Source: Agrypnia vestita (lineage: Eukaryota; Arthropoda; Insecta; Trichoptera; Phryganeidae). Taken from it: 64,000 nt of DNA. The notes under the pieces are model-generated. The model saw only the letters and a list, made by a program, of their open reading frames with translations. It ran no database searches and was not told where the DNA came from. Both the position numbers and the translations under genes were made by a program. Where the stretch lies: the NCBI GenBank assembly GCA_016648135.1, contig JADDOH010002114.1, positions 248,001 through 312,000 on the forward strand. The letters run 5' to 3'. Positions within the stretch are counted from its first letter, which is position 1; each line of letters opens with the position of its first letter. This document shows, piece after piece, positions 44,935 through 57,432 of this stretch.

Positions 44935-45175
44935 TTTTTAACATAAGAATGCAATTTATGCTCTTAGCTAAGGATGTCACATACAGTTGGAATCCTGGGC
45001 TAATCCCAATTGTGCAGAGTTAAGCTACGATTGAGAATTAGCTGAACTAATGGAATTACTCGTACACTACTGCTCTTGGCTGCCGCTCTTCTGACGAGAA
45101 TAGGAAACTACCTGGTAGCGGGTGTTTCGCCTCTGTGCTCTGTACTCTGTGCAGTGCTGGGGCATCCGACTCCGT
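44935..45175. other. Unassigned, moderately complex spacer
   Basis: It contains 'ctgtgctctgtactctgtgc' near 45,132. No gene. Confidence 0.35.
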
Positions 45176-45177
45176 CA

Positions 45178-46090
45178 AACGTCAAATACAAATAGAGTCC
45201 AAAATATTTATATTTTTATGGTCCAACGTGACAACTACAATTTTGCAATAATTTTGCATCAGGACGCTGTGGAAGAACAAATTAATAAGTGCATATGAAA
45301 TAATCTTTCTTTTATAAGCTTTAAATGCGGAATTAGTACTTATTTCATGTAATTTTAGTCGAAATATTAGAATTGTGAGGTTACGTTTGCGACGAATACC
45401 GAATACCGAATTATGCCTACGTTTCGTTTATTTTTTATTTTAATTTTCGTATTTTAAGTGTTGGGATAAAGATCTGACATCTGAATATTGCTATTTTCAG
45501 AATAGCACAGCTAATGTTTTTAGTATGTTTTTTAGTAGTATAGTTTTCATCTTTTTATGTAAGTTAGTAGGTATATACGGCAACTCTGAAAATATAAATA
45601 TTGGGATCCCAATACTTAATAAACGAGAATAAAAATAAAAAATAAATGAGACGTAGGTATATGTCGATGTTTGTTTCTTTTAGTTTCTACTTTCAAATTG
45701 AGATAGAAAAAGAAAGAAGAAGTACATAACGCTTATCCGTCAAACGTCAAAATATAAATACGAGTCCTTCGCGACAATGACAATTTTGGCATAATTTTTC
45801 ACCAGAACGCTGTAGAAGATGAAATTAATAAGTGCATATGAAATAATCTTTCTTTTATTAGCTTTAAATACGGAATTAGTACTTATTTCATGTAATTTTA
45901 GTCGAAACATTAGAATTGTGATGTTACGTTTGCGACGAATACCGAATACCGAATTATGCCTACGTTTCGTTTATTTTTTATTTTCATTTTCGTATTTTAA
46001 GTGTCGGGATAAAGATCTGACACCCCAATATTGCTATTTTCAGAATTGCACAGCTGTTTTTTTTAGTATATTCATAGTTCCATTTAGTTA
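45178..46090. mobile_element. Two adjacent MITE-like copies (family M1)
   Basis: 45,283-45,545 and 45,818-46,075 are direct copies sharing 'attaataagtgcatatgaaa', 'gcgacgaataccgaatac', 'cctacgtttcgtttattttt' and 'ataaagatctgacat'. Between them, 45,583-45,660 carries the inverted terminal arm. The downstream copy is the more complete. The ORF at 45,819-46,091 is a product of the repeat. Confidence 0.7.
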
Positions 46091-48430
46091 GTTACAAAGA
46101 TTTACATTTATAATATTTTTTTTCCAACTTTATTTATTGTTTTTCATAATGTTATTGAATTGTAATTAGTAAAATGCGTAATAGAAAATGCTAATAGTTT
46201 GTTGTGTGATGATCAAAGTACGAGGCGTAAAGTAAAGAAAATAATATTGAATATTCAGAATAGCTACATAGGTACCCAATTACAAAACTGTCGATAAATA
46301 GTTTCGAATAGAGCGTTAATGGTTTTGCCTCGGGGCCATCTTCACATTGCATAGGAACAATGTTCTTCGTTCGGCTAACAAACCGTCCACGAGACTATTC
46401 GGGAGATGGTTCACACCCAAAACCAATAACTCAAATCTGCAAGTCCAATAAATCTTTCTCACGAAAATTATTACTTTTCAATATGCCCGCTACAACGCGG
46501 AACGGAACTCCTAACGCGTGAGGTTAGGTCTTGGGACGTGCGATGCAAATTAATTACTCAATAGTTAATCATACTCATTTTCCATTTTAAAAACACGTTC
46601 TGCAATTACGACTTTATTGGTGATTTATTGCATTTTTTTTCACACCAATCCCTGACGATTATTTGCCACAGACGAATGCCACAGCATACATAGATAGATA
46701 CACGGAGATGACTACAGTATTTGACAGGTAGATTTTTTCACAAATTTCCAAACATAATTGGATGACCAATTTAAAAAAATATGTATATTGCTGTACATTC
46801 TTTCGAATTTGTTGGTTTCTAGTCTAATTTTCAAACATAAATTAATTTACGATGAATAGGAGACTCATCTTGAAGACATGGTATTACCAGATTAATCAGA
46901 TAGGTACTGGAAGATGGTCCCGTTAGAAGCATCTACAATCGTCAAGCTTGCATGCGAAGATGTACGATTGTGGGTGAGGCGAGAGTTGTGTGTCACGACA
47001 AAAGAGTGTCTAAAATAAGTAGTTGAAAAAGCTCAGATTTATGTAGGGCAAATGGATGGCCGATATAAAAAAATGTCTGTTCATTTCAGCAACAGAGATA
47101 TTATTATTTTAATATTTCACTTTACTTTTGATATATCAAGGTATATCAGAATATTTTTTTCCAAAAAAATGCAGTTGACTAGAATGTTTATTTATCTTTA
47201 TTATCAAGAAACGATTTTATGAAAAAAAGGATTTTTATTAACTTTTAATATAAAAAAGAGCCTTGCGGGGAGTTTAATAATAAAAAAGTGAAAATAGAAC
47301 AAACAAATGATTTGTCATTGAAAAAACCTTTCTGTTTATTAGCAGAATCCATATTTTTGCCTCGTTTTATATTCACTTTAATCAATTATATATTTTTTTA
47401 AGTACCTACCTCAAAATCTCTAAAAGTATTTTTAATGATACAATGACAAGATCATTAAATAATAATAATTAGAAAATTACGAATTCAGCAATGTTGCTAA
47501 CTCAAAATGTGGACTTGGAGAATTTTTTTTCGGCTCTCGCATCATATATACCGAAATAAATAATGACGATGTCGATTGCGTTGTCTTCTTCTTTTTATAT
47601 TATGTTAGTTAATTTAACATGCTTATCCTGGGGAGGGGTTTAGTTGGTTAACCTTTTTACATTATGTTTGTAATATTACAAATATGTTATGATTACTTGC
47701 AAAATTCTGATGTCAAGTTATACCGAAGACACACTTCTCCACTTTGTTTCAACACTGCCAAGTACTGCTGCACTACAATAGTGTGTCTGCCTTGCCTGAT
47801 TCCTAATTCGTGATCTTTCTGGCTGGCTTCTGGTTACTGCATGACCGTCACAATATGACTCTCCGAATTTCTGGATTATTCAAGCCTCCTAACCACGATA
47901 AGGTGAAAATCCCGACAAAGTACTGGCATAAGATAAGCCTGAGTTACTTAACTTAAGATACATATTATATAATGTGAGTTAAAAATTCATTTGCGTTCGA
48001 GACATAAAAGGGTTCAACTCTCAAACTTAACACTTATTTCTAGTACAAACCTTCTCTCCCTCTTCCAACAGTCTCTGGATCCCACCCTAGAGCCGTGAAT
48101 CATATTAACAGCCCATCTAATTATGAAGGGGATCAGTGCTCCCCAGACATCCTCCCTTGTCCATCTCGGAAATAAAGCACGCCTTCACGAACAATTTCAG
48201 GTACCTATCACATGTATAAACTTAAGTTATATGTCAAAATAAAATAACAATTTATGTTGTGTGTAATGTTTTATTAACAAGTATCATAAGGGTGAGTGTA
48301 TGCAGATGGAGCAAACTTATAACGTAAATAGTACAAAATAATGCAAAAGCGTATGAGGTAAAAGTAAAGCAAGTTAGGTCATTGATTGTCTACAGTATTT
48401 TGTATTCGATATAAATATATAAACATTTAA
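46091..48430. other. No gene recognised
   Basis: 46,300-46,690 and 47,690-48,190 are of higher complexity and may contain old transposon or regulatory DNA. I could not assign either. The rest is AT-rich. Confidence 0.35.
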
Positions 48431-48434
48431 CATA

Positions 48435-48468
48435 ACAAAACAAACGAGTCCATACTCGTTTGTTTTGT
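48435..48468. repeat. Perfect short hairpin
   Basis: ACAAAACAAACGAGT and its exact inverse flank CCAT. Fifteen base pairs. Confidence 0.85.
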
Positions 48469-50185
48469 ATCGTTACGATAACATTAAAACTAGCAATATT
48501 ATTTGTTGTGCATATATTTTATTATATGTTATAAAAATTTATAAAAGTGCAGACAAGGATCTAGAAAAATAATGTATATGGGTCGATCAATTCCGATCAT
48601 ATTTTATATAGGCACTATTACGTAAAAAAGGTTATTATTTTTTTTATTTCCAGTTTATACAGATTTTTTGTATTTTTTAAATTTTATTTTTAATTTTAAT
48701 AAAAACGCTCTTTATTTGATTTCGTTTTTTTTCACATCCGAATCACTGTAAGAACGCATTTTTAGAAGTTGTCTGTAGATTCACATCTCAAATGATTCGT
48801 GTATCTTTATTCGTTCCAGTGCGTTACAATCAATCCATCCCACATAAAATTTAATTCTATGTACTCCCTGTCATACTCCTATTTTTCATAAATATGTATG
48901 TATTATGCTTTGCTTCTGGTTTCTGTATTTATTTGATATTGCTTCTATATTCCTGAATACTTTAATTTTCGTATAATTATGTATATAAAACTTTATTGAT
49001 TTATATATACTCTATGCTATACTAATTTTGCATTTTAGTGGTTATTTGATAATGACACATTAAAAGCCCGCAATGAGCATGTACAATAAATTTGACGACT
49101 ATTTTCTTATTATCAGATATTTGTATGTCTACACATATATGTATGCCTTCAAATTATTAAAGCTGTACAAATTATAAATAAAGTATACTAAAATAAAATA
49201 GTACTGAATCTAAACTTAAGAAATCTAGAAAGTTCAAAATCTTAATCATTTCTAGAAATTTATTTTGAACATTGTTGTTTTGCACAGCCAAGAACAAGAA
49301 ACCCATTTTTATTTGCACATGTTTTTATCCATAAATAAAAATTCAGTGTCAGTTTGTCTTTAATATTTATACATAAAATCTTCTTATTTGATAGCATTTT
49401 GAATTATTACGATGCCATTTTTTTGTAACAAGTAAATACTCTTAGTAGACTGTATAATGTTCCCATTTTTGTGAATATCATATTTTCCCGAAAACATGTA
49501 AAGCGAATCTCGACAAACTCATATTTCACCAGTTTCTTTTCTCGTCTGACGCAGATGTTTTCCTGTTTTTGTCAACAGTGACGAAAAAACAGGAACATTC
49601 AGGAGAGAATTGTTTTCAAGGCCGCTTTCTTCTCTCTTTCTCTCCTTGTTGGCCTAGTTACGTTGTCGCAGTGAAGGTTGTTTGTGATGAAAAGTTGACG
49701 GGTCGCTGCGATACGTTAACTAAATATTGACGATATTAACAAACCATGACTATTGAACGAGCTTGGCTGTAGATCGTGAATTATTGGTACCGTGGTCGCA
49801 GAATTTCTACAAGGACCACACAAGAAAACACGTGGTTCCTTCAATAATAGAATAAGGGTTGCGGGAAACACATTACATGAGTGATGTCCCCCTTCGGGTT
49901 TATACCGGTGCGGGCGAAACGGTTGTTAAAATTGAAAACTTTTTGCCGAATCGTCTGTTATAGAGAAAAATAGTTAACTTCTTTAGTACTTAATTTTTTC
50001 AATAATAGTTTGTTTTCACATTAGTTCTTAATTAGTTATTCAACTTTAGTTAATTGTATTTATTTTTGATTTTTTTAAATGTCTATTCCTAATTTTGTTT
50101 TTAGCGCACGTTTTATCCTGATATTTATATTTATATATTTTAGATTATATTCAGATGTTTCGGTACCATCGGCCCCAAATATATA
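48469..50185. other. No gene recognised
   Basis: AT-rich up to about 49,500, then a more complex patch (49,500-49,950) with an imperfect inverted repeat (TTTTCCTGTTTTTGTCA at about 49,558 and TGACGAAAAAACAGGAA at about 49,580). No ORF. Confidence 0.4.
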
Positions 50186-50465
50186 ATAGTTTCGTTTTAT
50201 GTATGTCTGTCCGTCTGTCGGTCTGTAAATTCGTAACTTGCTGGAATTAAAACTTTAGATAATTAGAGTGTGATACACAATCAGCGCGCGGCTGAAGAAA
50301 TACGTAGAGGTCGAATTTGCACGATCTTGACATTTTTTTATCAGTACTTTATTATATTTAGTTTCAGATTTAAGCAAATAATCAATTTTAAAAAAAGTAT
50401 TTCTATTCATGAATCTTCAAAATCCTGCAATTATTATATTCCGTAATTTTTCACGGGTGCACTAA
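50186..50465 (+). repeat. Dispersed repeat (family R1), second long copy
   Basis: It carries CTGTCCGTCTGTCGGTCTG, 'cgtaacttgctggaatta', 'gtgtgatacacaatcagcgc', TCTATTCATGAATC and TTTTTCACGGGTG, as at 34,505. Confidence 0.7.
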
Positions 50466-50504
50466 TAGTGTTGTAATTAATAGTGATTTTATAGGAAGTG
50501 TTTT

Positions 50505-50760
50505 CTTTTTATTAATATAAATATTTAAATGGTTTTTTATGCAGATATTTTTGTTTCGCATTATACATTCACACTTTTTAAAAAAGTCATGGAAATAGAC
50601 ATCTTTTTTTAATATAAATATTTAATAATAAAAATAAAAATTAAAAAAATCTTTTTAATAATATAAATATTTAAAAAAAAATTTTATGGATATCTTTGTT
50701 CTGTATTATACAATCATACTTTTTAAAAAATGTCTTGGAAATAGAAAATACCACCATTCC
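50505..50760 (+). repeat. Imperfect direct duplication
   Basis: Blocks 'taatataaatatttaa', 'gcattatacattcacacttt' or 'gtattatacaatcatacttt', and 'aagtcatggaaatagac' or 'tgtcttggaaatagaa' occur twice, roughly 150 bp apart. Confidence 0.65.
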
Positions 50761-52010
50761 TAAACATCGGTCAAGGCTTCCTCAAGTAAACAATCCACAA
50801 AAAGCTTGTCTCATCTAAAAAAGACACCAGTTCCAAACACCAGTGCTTGTGGGTTAATATAATCTTATCAAGATTTCAGTACACACAATATATTGAACTA
50901 TTAGGCTTTAGAAATCATTCAAGACAGCCACTTTTTGCTCTTACGTTCTCTGTTTTTCTGTCGTACTCTTGAATGAACACGTATACAATTTTGTCTCCTT
51001 TGGATGGACATGGTATTCTTCGTACATACATGGCCCGGCTCCTTCGACAAGGCATACGAGAACACTGAATTTCTCGTCAGAAGTAGCTTGCATGTGTTTT
51101 AGGGTACCTAAATGGTATTGTCTAGGGGTGTCTAACAAAACTGTTTACAATGAAAGCTTTGTTCAATTCGGGAAGTTTTTGTTGCGGAGTGCCTTTCTTG
51201 TTACAGTGTTAGGTAAATTTTCTTAATATATAGGTAATACTATGTATAAAGCGTATGTATAAAAATGCACAGTAATTTTTTTCACAAAATAACAGTAGAT
51301 TTTTTTAGAGTGTATTATGAATGATATTTTATGTGCAGCATTGTAATGCTAAGTGCATCCCAATTATAATAATTTCGCTATCTGTCCGTCCATCTGTCTC
51401 TCCGTACGTCTATCCGTTCGTCTGTCCGTTCGTTCATCCGTCCGTTTGACGGGTTATAGTTAGTTTATAATAAAAGTCATAATTTCGTAATATTTACACA
51501 CAAAAATTTTGTAACAGATTACATATATAAGAAACCCATTAATCAACTTATATAATTGTACTGTTTCATAGAGACGAAGTTATTTTTTTAAGGGCAAGCT
51601 ATTTTAAATAATATATATCTTGATAAATAATGTCATTCTGGGGATAAAATCCAGTATTATGTTCTTGAAAAATTTGAACATTCTCAAAATCTTCTGAAAA
51701 AACTCATTAGTGATCGTGATCTCAAATGATCCCGTCATATCACTAACAGTAGTTATACTATTTTCTCTCCGCCTTTTTTATAAGATTTTCTTCAATCTTT
51801 GAAAAAGGGTCTCTGGTCCCATGAGATTTTTCGGAGACAACTTTCCGCTTTCATAGTCCACTGTGAATATGCCAAATCACTCGCCTATACCTCACCTAAT
51901 GCTTCTGTAAACTGCCAAATGTCGGTCAATTAACTATCGATCACAAACCTCTTCGTTGTTCAATGCGACTAATTCTGAATATTTTTGTCACATGTTTATT
52001 TCTAGATAAG
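50761..52010. other. No gene recognised; CCGT/CTGT-rich simple repeat at 51,378-51,450
   Basis: The simple repeat (CTGTCCGTCCATCTGTCT...) followed by GACGGGTTATAG resembles lepidopteran repeat tails. An ORF pair at 50,941-51,226 is on opposite strands and not recognisable. Confidence 0.4.
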
Positions 52011-52014
52011 CACT

Positions 52015-52330
52015 AAGAAATCAAAAATGCTCAGATGGGCTGGAGAAATAACAAGGCTAGATACAGTTCGAAATGAGCATTTCAGACTGCATACGCACCG
52101 ACCACTCAGAAGTCAGACTGAAGCTGTGTGGTAACGTACATGATCCAGGATAATCATAATTATCGTCAATACTGCAATGCAGTGTGCAGGCAGAAGAGAA
52201 TGAGGAACATCTGAGGGAACGTGGTGGTTACTTCAAAAAATAAATGAAGGACGCCCGCACAAGCCAGGAGGAAGTCGTGGAGCATTTGGCGTTTTTGTAC
52301 AAGGATGGTCGATCCTAAGTAAATGGAAAA
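52015..52330 (+). mobile_element. LINE relic, ORF C-terminal end
   Basis: Plus-strand translation at about 52,026-52,090 reads KMLRWAGEITRLDTVRNEHF, the 'LRW.GH..R' signature of LINE ORF ends. Further on it contains AG.GR.R..ARTSQE-like phrases in broken frames. Confidence 0.6.
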
Positions 52331-52334
52331 ATAA

Positions 52335-53625
52335 GTAATAAATACAAATAGAAAAAGTGGACCTGCACAGACCACCACAATAAATAGACATGAACTAGCT
52401 TGGATTCCTTGTCCACAATTTGACATCACATTTGGTGTCAATACGTCTGTTAAAAAAATATTATGAGTTATAAAAAAAATATTTCGAAACAATTATGAAA
52501 TGGTCTAGGTACATTACTTACATATTAAAAAGGTTTTAACTTAAGTGACTCGGTTGGGAACCAAATTTTTAAATATATATGTCTATTGTAAAAAATACGT
52601 CTTGTTTACTAGAAAATTTAACGGTGACAGAATAATACTTAAACTGCAGTTTACATGTATGCCAGGGACATTCTTTCACTGTTACCCAATCCCCTCTATT
52701 AAAAGAACTGGTCTAATTAATCTTTGTACTTTTTTATATTCTGTAGAAAAGATAAGGGAACAGTATTTTTTCTAATCTCTCTCCTTGAATCTTTTTGTTA
52801 GAGGATGTGTTATTGTGTATTATTACTTTTATTTTATCTGGTTAGTTAATGAAACGGGGTGACATGTTAACATTCCATCGCAATTAAGGCCCTGAGCCAT
52901 GTGTCGTGCAATGAATTACAGTTTGTAAATTTCATGAAACTCATTCAGGCTTTTCCTACAGTACATTAAAATATGTATGAACTATTTTAACACTGACACT
53001 ACACTAATTGATCTTAATTGATGCATTGTTTGTTATGTTTATTTACCAGTATACTTTTAGCTCTTGCGTTAATGAGTGCGAATCAGTTTGTTGCCAAGAT
53101 AAACAGATAATCAGATACTTTGGAAAAATTAAATCTCTAAAACTTAATAAATAGTGTAATAAAACAAACATTTATTATGATAGTACAATCTCAATTCTCA
53201 ACCTGGTTAAATTAGAGGTCATTTACTTAATTTGGTTCAGAACTAAGATGTAGATATTATATTAATCACCGACTCTCAGGGATATGCCCCAGGGTTAACT
53301 GAATGGCAACATTTAACTGTTAAGTTAACTAACATCTAAGTGGTGCATTAATGCCATGAATTAAGTAAATAAGTACTTATCTCTTCTATTTATAATTTAA
53401 TATCCACATAATATTCACATTATTAATATTTCGTGTAAGAAATGTTGTATGCTCGTAATTGAAATAAAAAAAATATATTTTGAATAGGTTTATTTATTGG
53501 GGAAAATTTATATTATATACATAATATAAAATATTATTAAATAAAAAATATTTAAAATGGGTTTATTTAGTGGGGTAAATTTATTGCAATACCTCCAGTC
53601 ACGCGTGTGATAAACGCGGCCCAGT
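52335..53625. other. AT-rich DNA without genes
   Basis: A short direct repeat occurs at 53,480-53,590 ('gtttattta.tgggg.aaattta' twice). Confidence 0.4.
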
Positions 53626-53629
53626 TTTA

Positions 53630-54222
53630 ATATTTTCTCCGTCTTCTTTTTTTCTTCTACCTCTTATCCGAATAGGTCGGGGTCCCTGCACCGCATAGAA
53701 GGTTCAAACTTTTCTTATCTTGGGCTTCGCTCTCCACATCAGCTCAATTTAGTTGCAGCCTCGCTTCTCTGCAGTCCTCCAACTGTTTCCGCCAGCTCCT
53801 TCTAGGATGGCCCCTTGGTTTTCTGCCTTCTAGTCTTGCCTGTAATATCCGTTTTGGCAGTCTATCTGCCGGCACTCGCAAGATATGTCCCAGCCACCGC
53901 AAAAGTGATTTCTCGATATTCTCTTATTTGTATTTCCGATTATGCCCCTTCTGGTAACTTCTTCTGGTATTCTTCGTAGAAATCCCATCTCGGCGGCCTG
54001 TAGCCATGAGCAAATTCTTTCGGTCAAAATCAGGTGCTCGTGGCCGTATACTAGGTTGGCTTGAAAACTGATTTGAATATCTAGGTATGGGATAATACAA
54101 GGATCGAGCTACCTGGCTTGCGGCTCTTATCCTCCTTTCCAATTTACTTTCTTGTATTCCATCCTGAGATGTTATTACATCTATGTATTTAAAACTGTTC
54201 ACCTGTTTTAGACGTCTGTTCT
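53630..54222 (-). mobile_element. LINE relic, RT C-terminal domain and 3' end
   Basis: On the minus strand from 54,202: a FKY(L/I)DVITSQDG phrase, LERRIRAASQVARSL, then in another frame LQAAEMGFLRRIPEEVTRRG, then GHILRVPADRLPKRIL and GRKPRGHPRRSWRKQL, ending in an A-rich tail (read as T-rich at about 53,640). This is the canonical order of a LINE ORF end. It has frameshifts, so it is dead. Confidence 0.8.
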
Positions 54223-54537
54223 GGCACGTTTGGTTTTTTATTTAATTTTTTTTTTTATTTAAAAATTAGATTAATCGTTTCATTACAAGATCTCACGTCT
54301 CTTCTCCCACACAGCAAGCGTTCTACGCATGACTTGGATTCCATCTGATTGCTTAAAGAATTACAAAAAATATGGTACAAAAAATGATATCTTATTTAAA
54401 GAATTTATTGTAATGAATACATACTTTTATTTTGATATTTCACTTTTTATCACAGTTTTTCGATAATGTCTGTCGAAATAATATACCTACAGATTTTAAT
54501 TGGAAATTTTAAATTACTTACTGCATAATAAGTAATT

Positions 54538-54580
54538 GTAGCTTGTTAGTCTAGTGATTAAATACTTCCACGGTGAATTT
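54538..54580 (+). repeat. SINE head fragment
   Basis: TAGCTTGTTAGTCTAGTGAT matches the start of the tRNA-like unit at 57,362. Confidence 0.5.
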
Positions 54581-54584
54581 TTTA

Positions 54585-55018
54585 TTTTTTTATTGTTTAT
54601 TTATGATAATCTATAAACATATCTATTATTACAGGCGTCTTATAAAACTGTATGAGCAACTGTATGTAAGAATAAATTACGACACATATAGACTCCTTTA
54701 CTTAATTGGTCCTTAAATAATAATAAAATACAATATTAAAGTACCTAATACAAAATAAGCATACATTATTTTCATAGCTCACTGTGAACAATGTGGCTGC
54801 GTGTCTGTAATTTTGTACTTTGTTACCTTCTTTTGATAAAGCTATTTTTCGAAGAATTCTCTTTTTGTCGCCTGAATTATAGAGTGTTCTTCGTCTTCTT
54901 CGCCATTCTTCGTCTCGAACGATTAAAAGAATCGGTGGGTTCCAGCTAGTCAAACCGGGAAGAGATTTGATATTCGCGTAGATTGATTAGTTTCTTTTTC
55001 CCGGGGTTGCAAAGAATA
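54585..55018. other. No gene recognised
   Basis: A minus-strand ORF at 54,702-54,953 has a short basic stretch (EEWRRRRRT) but is otherwise unremarkable. Confidence 0.35.
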
Positions 55019-55019
55019 G

Positions 55020-55280
55020 GTATTTTGTGTTTATCTAGCTAACTATCTAATCATCACGCCGTTTTTTAGAGAGGTAGATATATATATGTAAGAACGCGAC
55101 ACTCTTCTGTCCTGACATATCACTTTTACTTAATTTACTTTCATCTTGTTATGCACGCTTTTCGGTTGTTGAAGCTTCTAACAGGATCGTCCTCCAATAT
55201 TTTATTTATCTAGTTACACCAGGTCTTCCGCGAATGCTCTATGCTTCGGTTTCTTGTGTTAATCTTTCTAATTAATTTTA
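55020..55280 (-). mobile_element. LINE relic (family A, copy 2)
   Basis: The sequence 'taatcatcacgccgttt', 'gttgaagcttctaacagg', 'cgtcctccaatattttattt' and 'ccaggtcttccgcgaatgct' parallels the copies at 63,140 and 63,790. It represents the last part of the LINE ORF on the minus strand. Confidence 0.65.
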
Positions 55281-55439
55281 TTCGTTTTATTTATTTCAAA
55301 TTCAAAGAATTTTTAATTATATATATAATATAATAATATCCTGTCGCAAAACTAATGGGCATGTTCGTAAAATCAAGATTATCTTAAGAATTACACATTG
55401 TGAGTGGGAAAGCAATATTATATTGATTTTTTTATTTAT

Positions 55440-55735
55440 GCGTGACGCGATAGTCTCGAAGGTCGTCGTGATTCCGACCAATCGCGTTGGAGTTCTACGA
55501 TCCTATGCCGCGCTGGGTGCGGGTTGTCCCGCTTCCCTCTGGGTCTCCTTATTAATATTTAATCCGCCTCACGCGCCGGATCGATAGCAGACAAAAGCCG
55601 GTTCTCAACGTTATAAAAATACCACTTAATTATTACTTACACTACTAAAACGAGGATTATTTTTGTATCAACCGCTCGGTATAGTGTTGGATGTGGAGAT
55701 CGGAGAAAATGATAAATTTAAGCAACGTAAGTAAC
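55440..55735 (+). promoter_or_regulatory. Candidate promoter and short first coding exon
   Basis: A GC-rich stretch (55,440-55,600, with CCAAT at about 55,478) leads to a TATAAAAA box at 55,612-55,619. A leader follows, then ATG at 55,709 in the context GAGAAAATGA. Six codons (M-I-N-L-S-N) run into a consensus splice donor GTAAGT at 55,727-55,732. A first exon with only a few coding codons is usual for insect cuticle and some secreted-protein genes. The second exon is not evident in the next 8 kb. It could equally be an LTR fragment or a chance arrangement. Confidence 0.35.
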
Positions 55736-55979
55736 CCGCAATATTTAAATCGAGTTAAAGCTTCAATCATTAAATGCTGCCATTAATTAAATGTATATAA
55801 CAGGCATAATATGTTACTTATCTAAATACGTGCCACTCAAGAATTATGATACGATATACCATTTAGGTTGACAAGATAAGATAAGAAGACAAGATTGCTT
55901 GATTGGTAAAATATATAATCTATTATTCGTTGTCTAGCTTCTAGACTTTTAATTTTAGAAGCAATAACATAACAATAAT

Positions 55980-56285
55980 TATTAATTATTATCATCACCA
56001 TCTTCATCCCCTTATCTTAGAAGGGTCGAGGGCCCAAGGCTCGACAGGGTGTTTCCATATTTGCCCTATCTAGAAAGAAGGATAGGTTAAGACCGATCCT
56101 GCTTTCGTACACTTTTTTCTGTTGTTTCTCCCAGCTAAATCTGAGGTATCCCATTGATCGCTTTCTTTTCAAAGTTTCCAAGAGAATATTTATTGTTTCT
56201 TTGGGATTCTAAGCACATGTCCAAGCTACTTCATTTGTGAATTTTCAATTTATAGGGGAAGGGGCTCCATGGGGAGTGGATGTGT
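55980..56285 (-). mobile_element. LINE relic (family B)
   Basis: It shares 'catcttcatccccttatctt', 'agcacatgtccaagctac', 'ttcatttgtga' and 'aggggctccatg' with 25,725-25,970, in the same order and orientation. Confidence 0.65.
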
Positions 56286-56289
56286 AATT

Positions 56290-57361
56290 AATTTTATATT
56301 ATTAATTAAATATTTCAGGTATTTATATAAAAAACTTATACATTATGACAAATGAATTCTATTTGTTTTCAATAATAAAGCATCATTGGTTATGTACAAT
56401 GTTATTTTATATTAATTATTAAAATATTTTACTAACATATTTTTCATTTATTACATTTTTGTACTACCACAATACAACCAATTAATACAAATAAATACTA
56501 AATCAAATAATTATTGAGGTGACTTAAATATATAACTTACCGTTTCAATTGTGATATTGAATACGTTTAAATTGAATGCCTACAAAAATTATATATATAA
56601 AATTTATAAATCAATACACAATACATTAAATAATTATCCTGTATCCCTTTAATGACGAACTTTGAAATACAAATAAGCAATAGATAATACATAAAACTAT
56701 AGAGAATTGAATTGTAATCTAGATAGATTCATTTAAAATGTTTCATTATACACACATTTTTTTATTAATTTAAGCGCTAAATGTAGATACATATAATATC
56801 GTACAGGAATATTTAATTGTAATATAAAACCCCCTAAATACAGTAATTTTTTTTTTGAAAAACCGCATTATTTTATATTATTAACAAAATAGTATATTTA
56901 TTACAAACCTGTCCTCTAGTACTAGTGCAAAAAATGTACACAGGGTATAGGACTATTATTACTTCACCCATACTCTTGAAACGTCAACATTATTTGTCGT
57001 TTTAGTTTTAAAATGTTATGAACTAACAATATTTATTTCATATTTGTTCATTTAAATAATTATCTATATACAGTACGGCTTAGGAGCTGTCCTGCATAAT
57101 AGGTTACGCAGGGGCGTGCAGTGAGAACATTGCAGAATGACATTTACGCAAGCATATATTTTGGAAAAAAAATCAAATTAAAAGGTATACCCCGTAATAT
57201 TCCCATCACAATTATTACCATATGATCATATTTTAATATTATCATATTTTAATACGTCATAATATTAAGTCACATCAATGTATATATTTCGATGTTTTTT
57301 TTTTTCAAAAATATATGTCTGCGTAAAATATACGAGTATGCTTCAATGTAGGCAAATAGAA
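56290..57361. other. AT-rich DNA without genes
   Basis: Nothing recognised. Confidence 0.4.
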
Positions 57362-57432
57362 TAGCTTGTTAGTCTTGTGGTTAGGACACTCGTCTCGTGA
57401 TCTAAAGGTCGCGGGTTCGACCCTCACACCCG
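57362..57432 (+). tRNA. tRNA-Thr-like sequence, probable SINE head or pseudogene
   Basis: It contains GTGGTTAGGACACTCGTCTC and AGGTCGCGGGTTCGACCC, so both Pol III boxes are close to consensus. The anticodon stem is broken and the acceptor ends pair poorly. The head recurs at 54,538, which favours a SINE. Confidence 0.5.
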
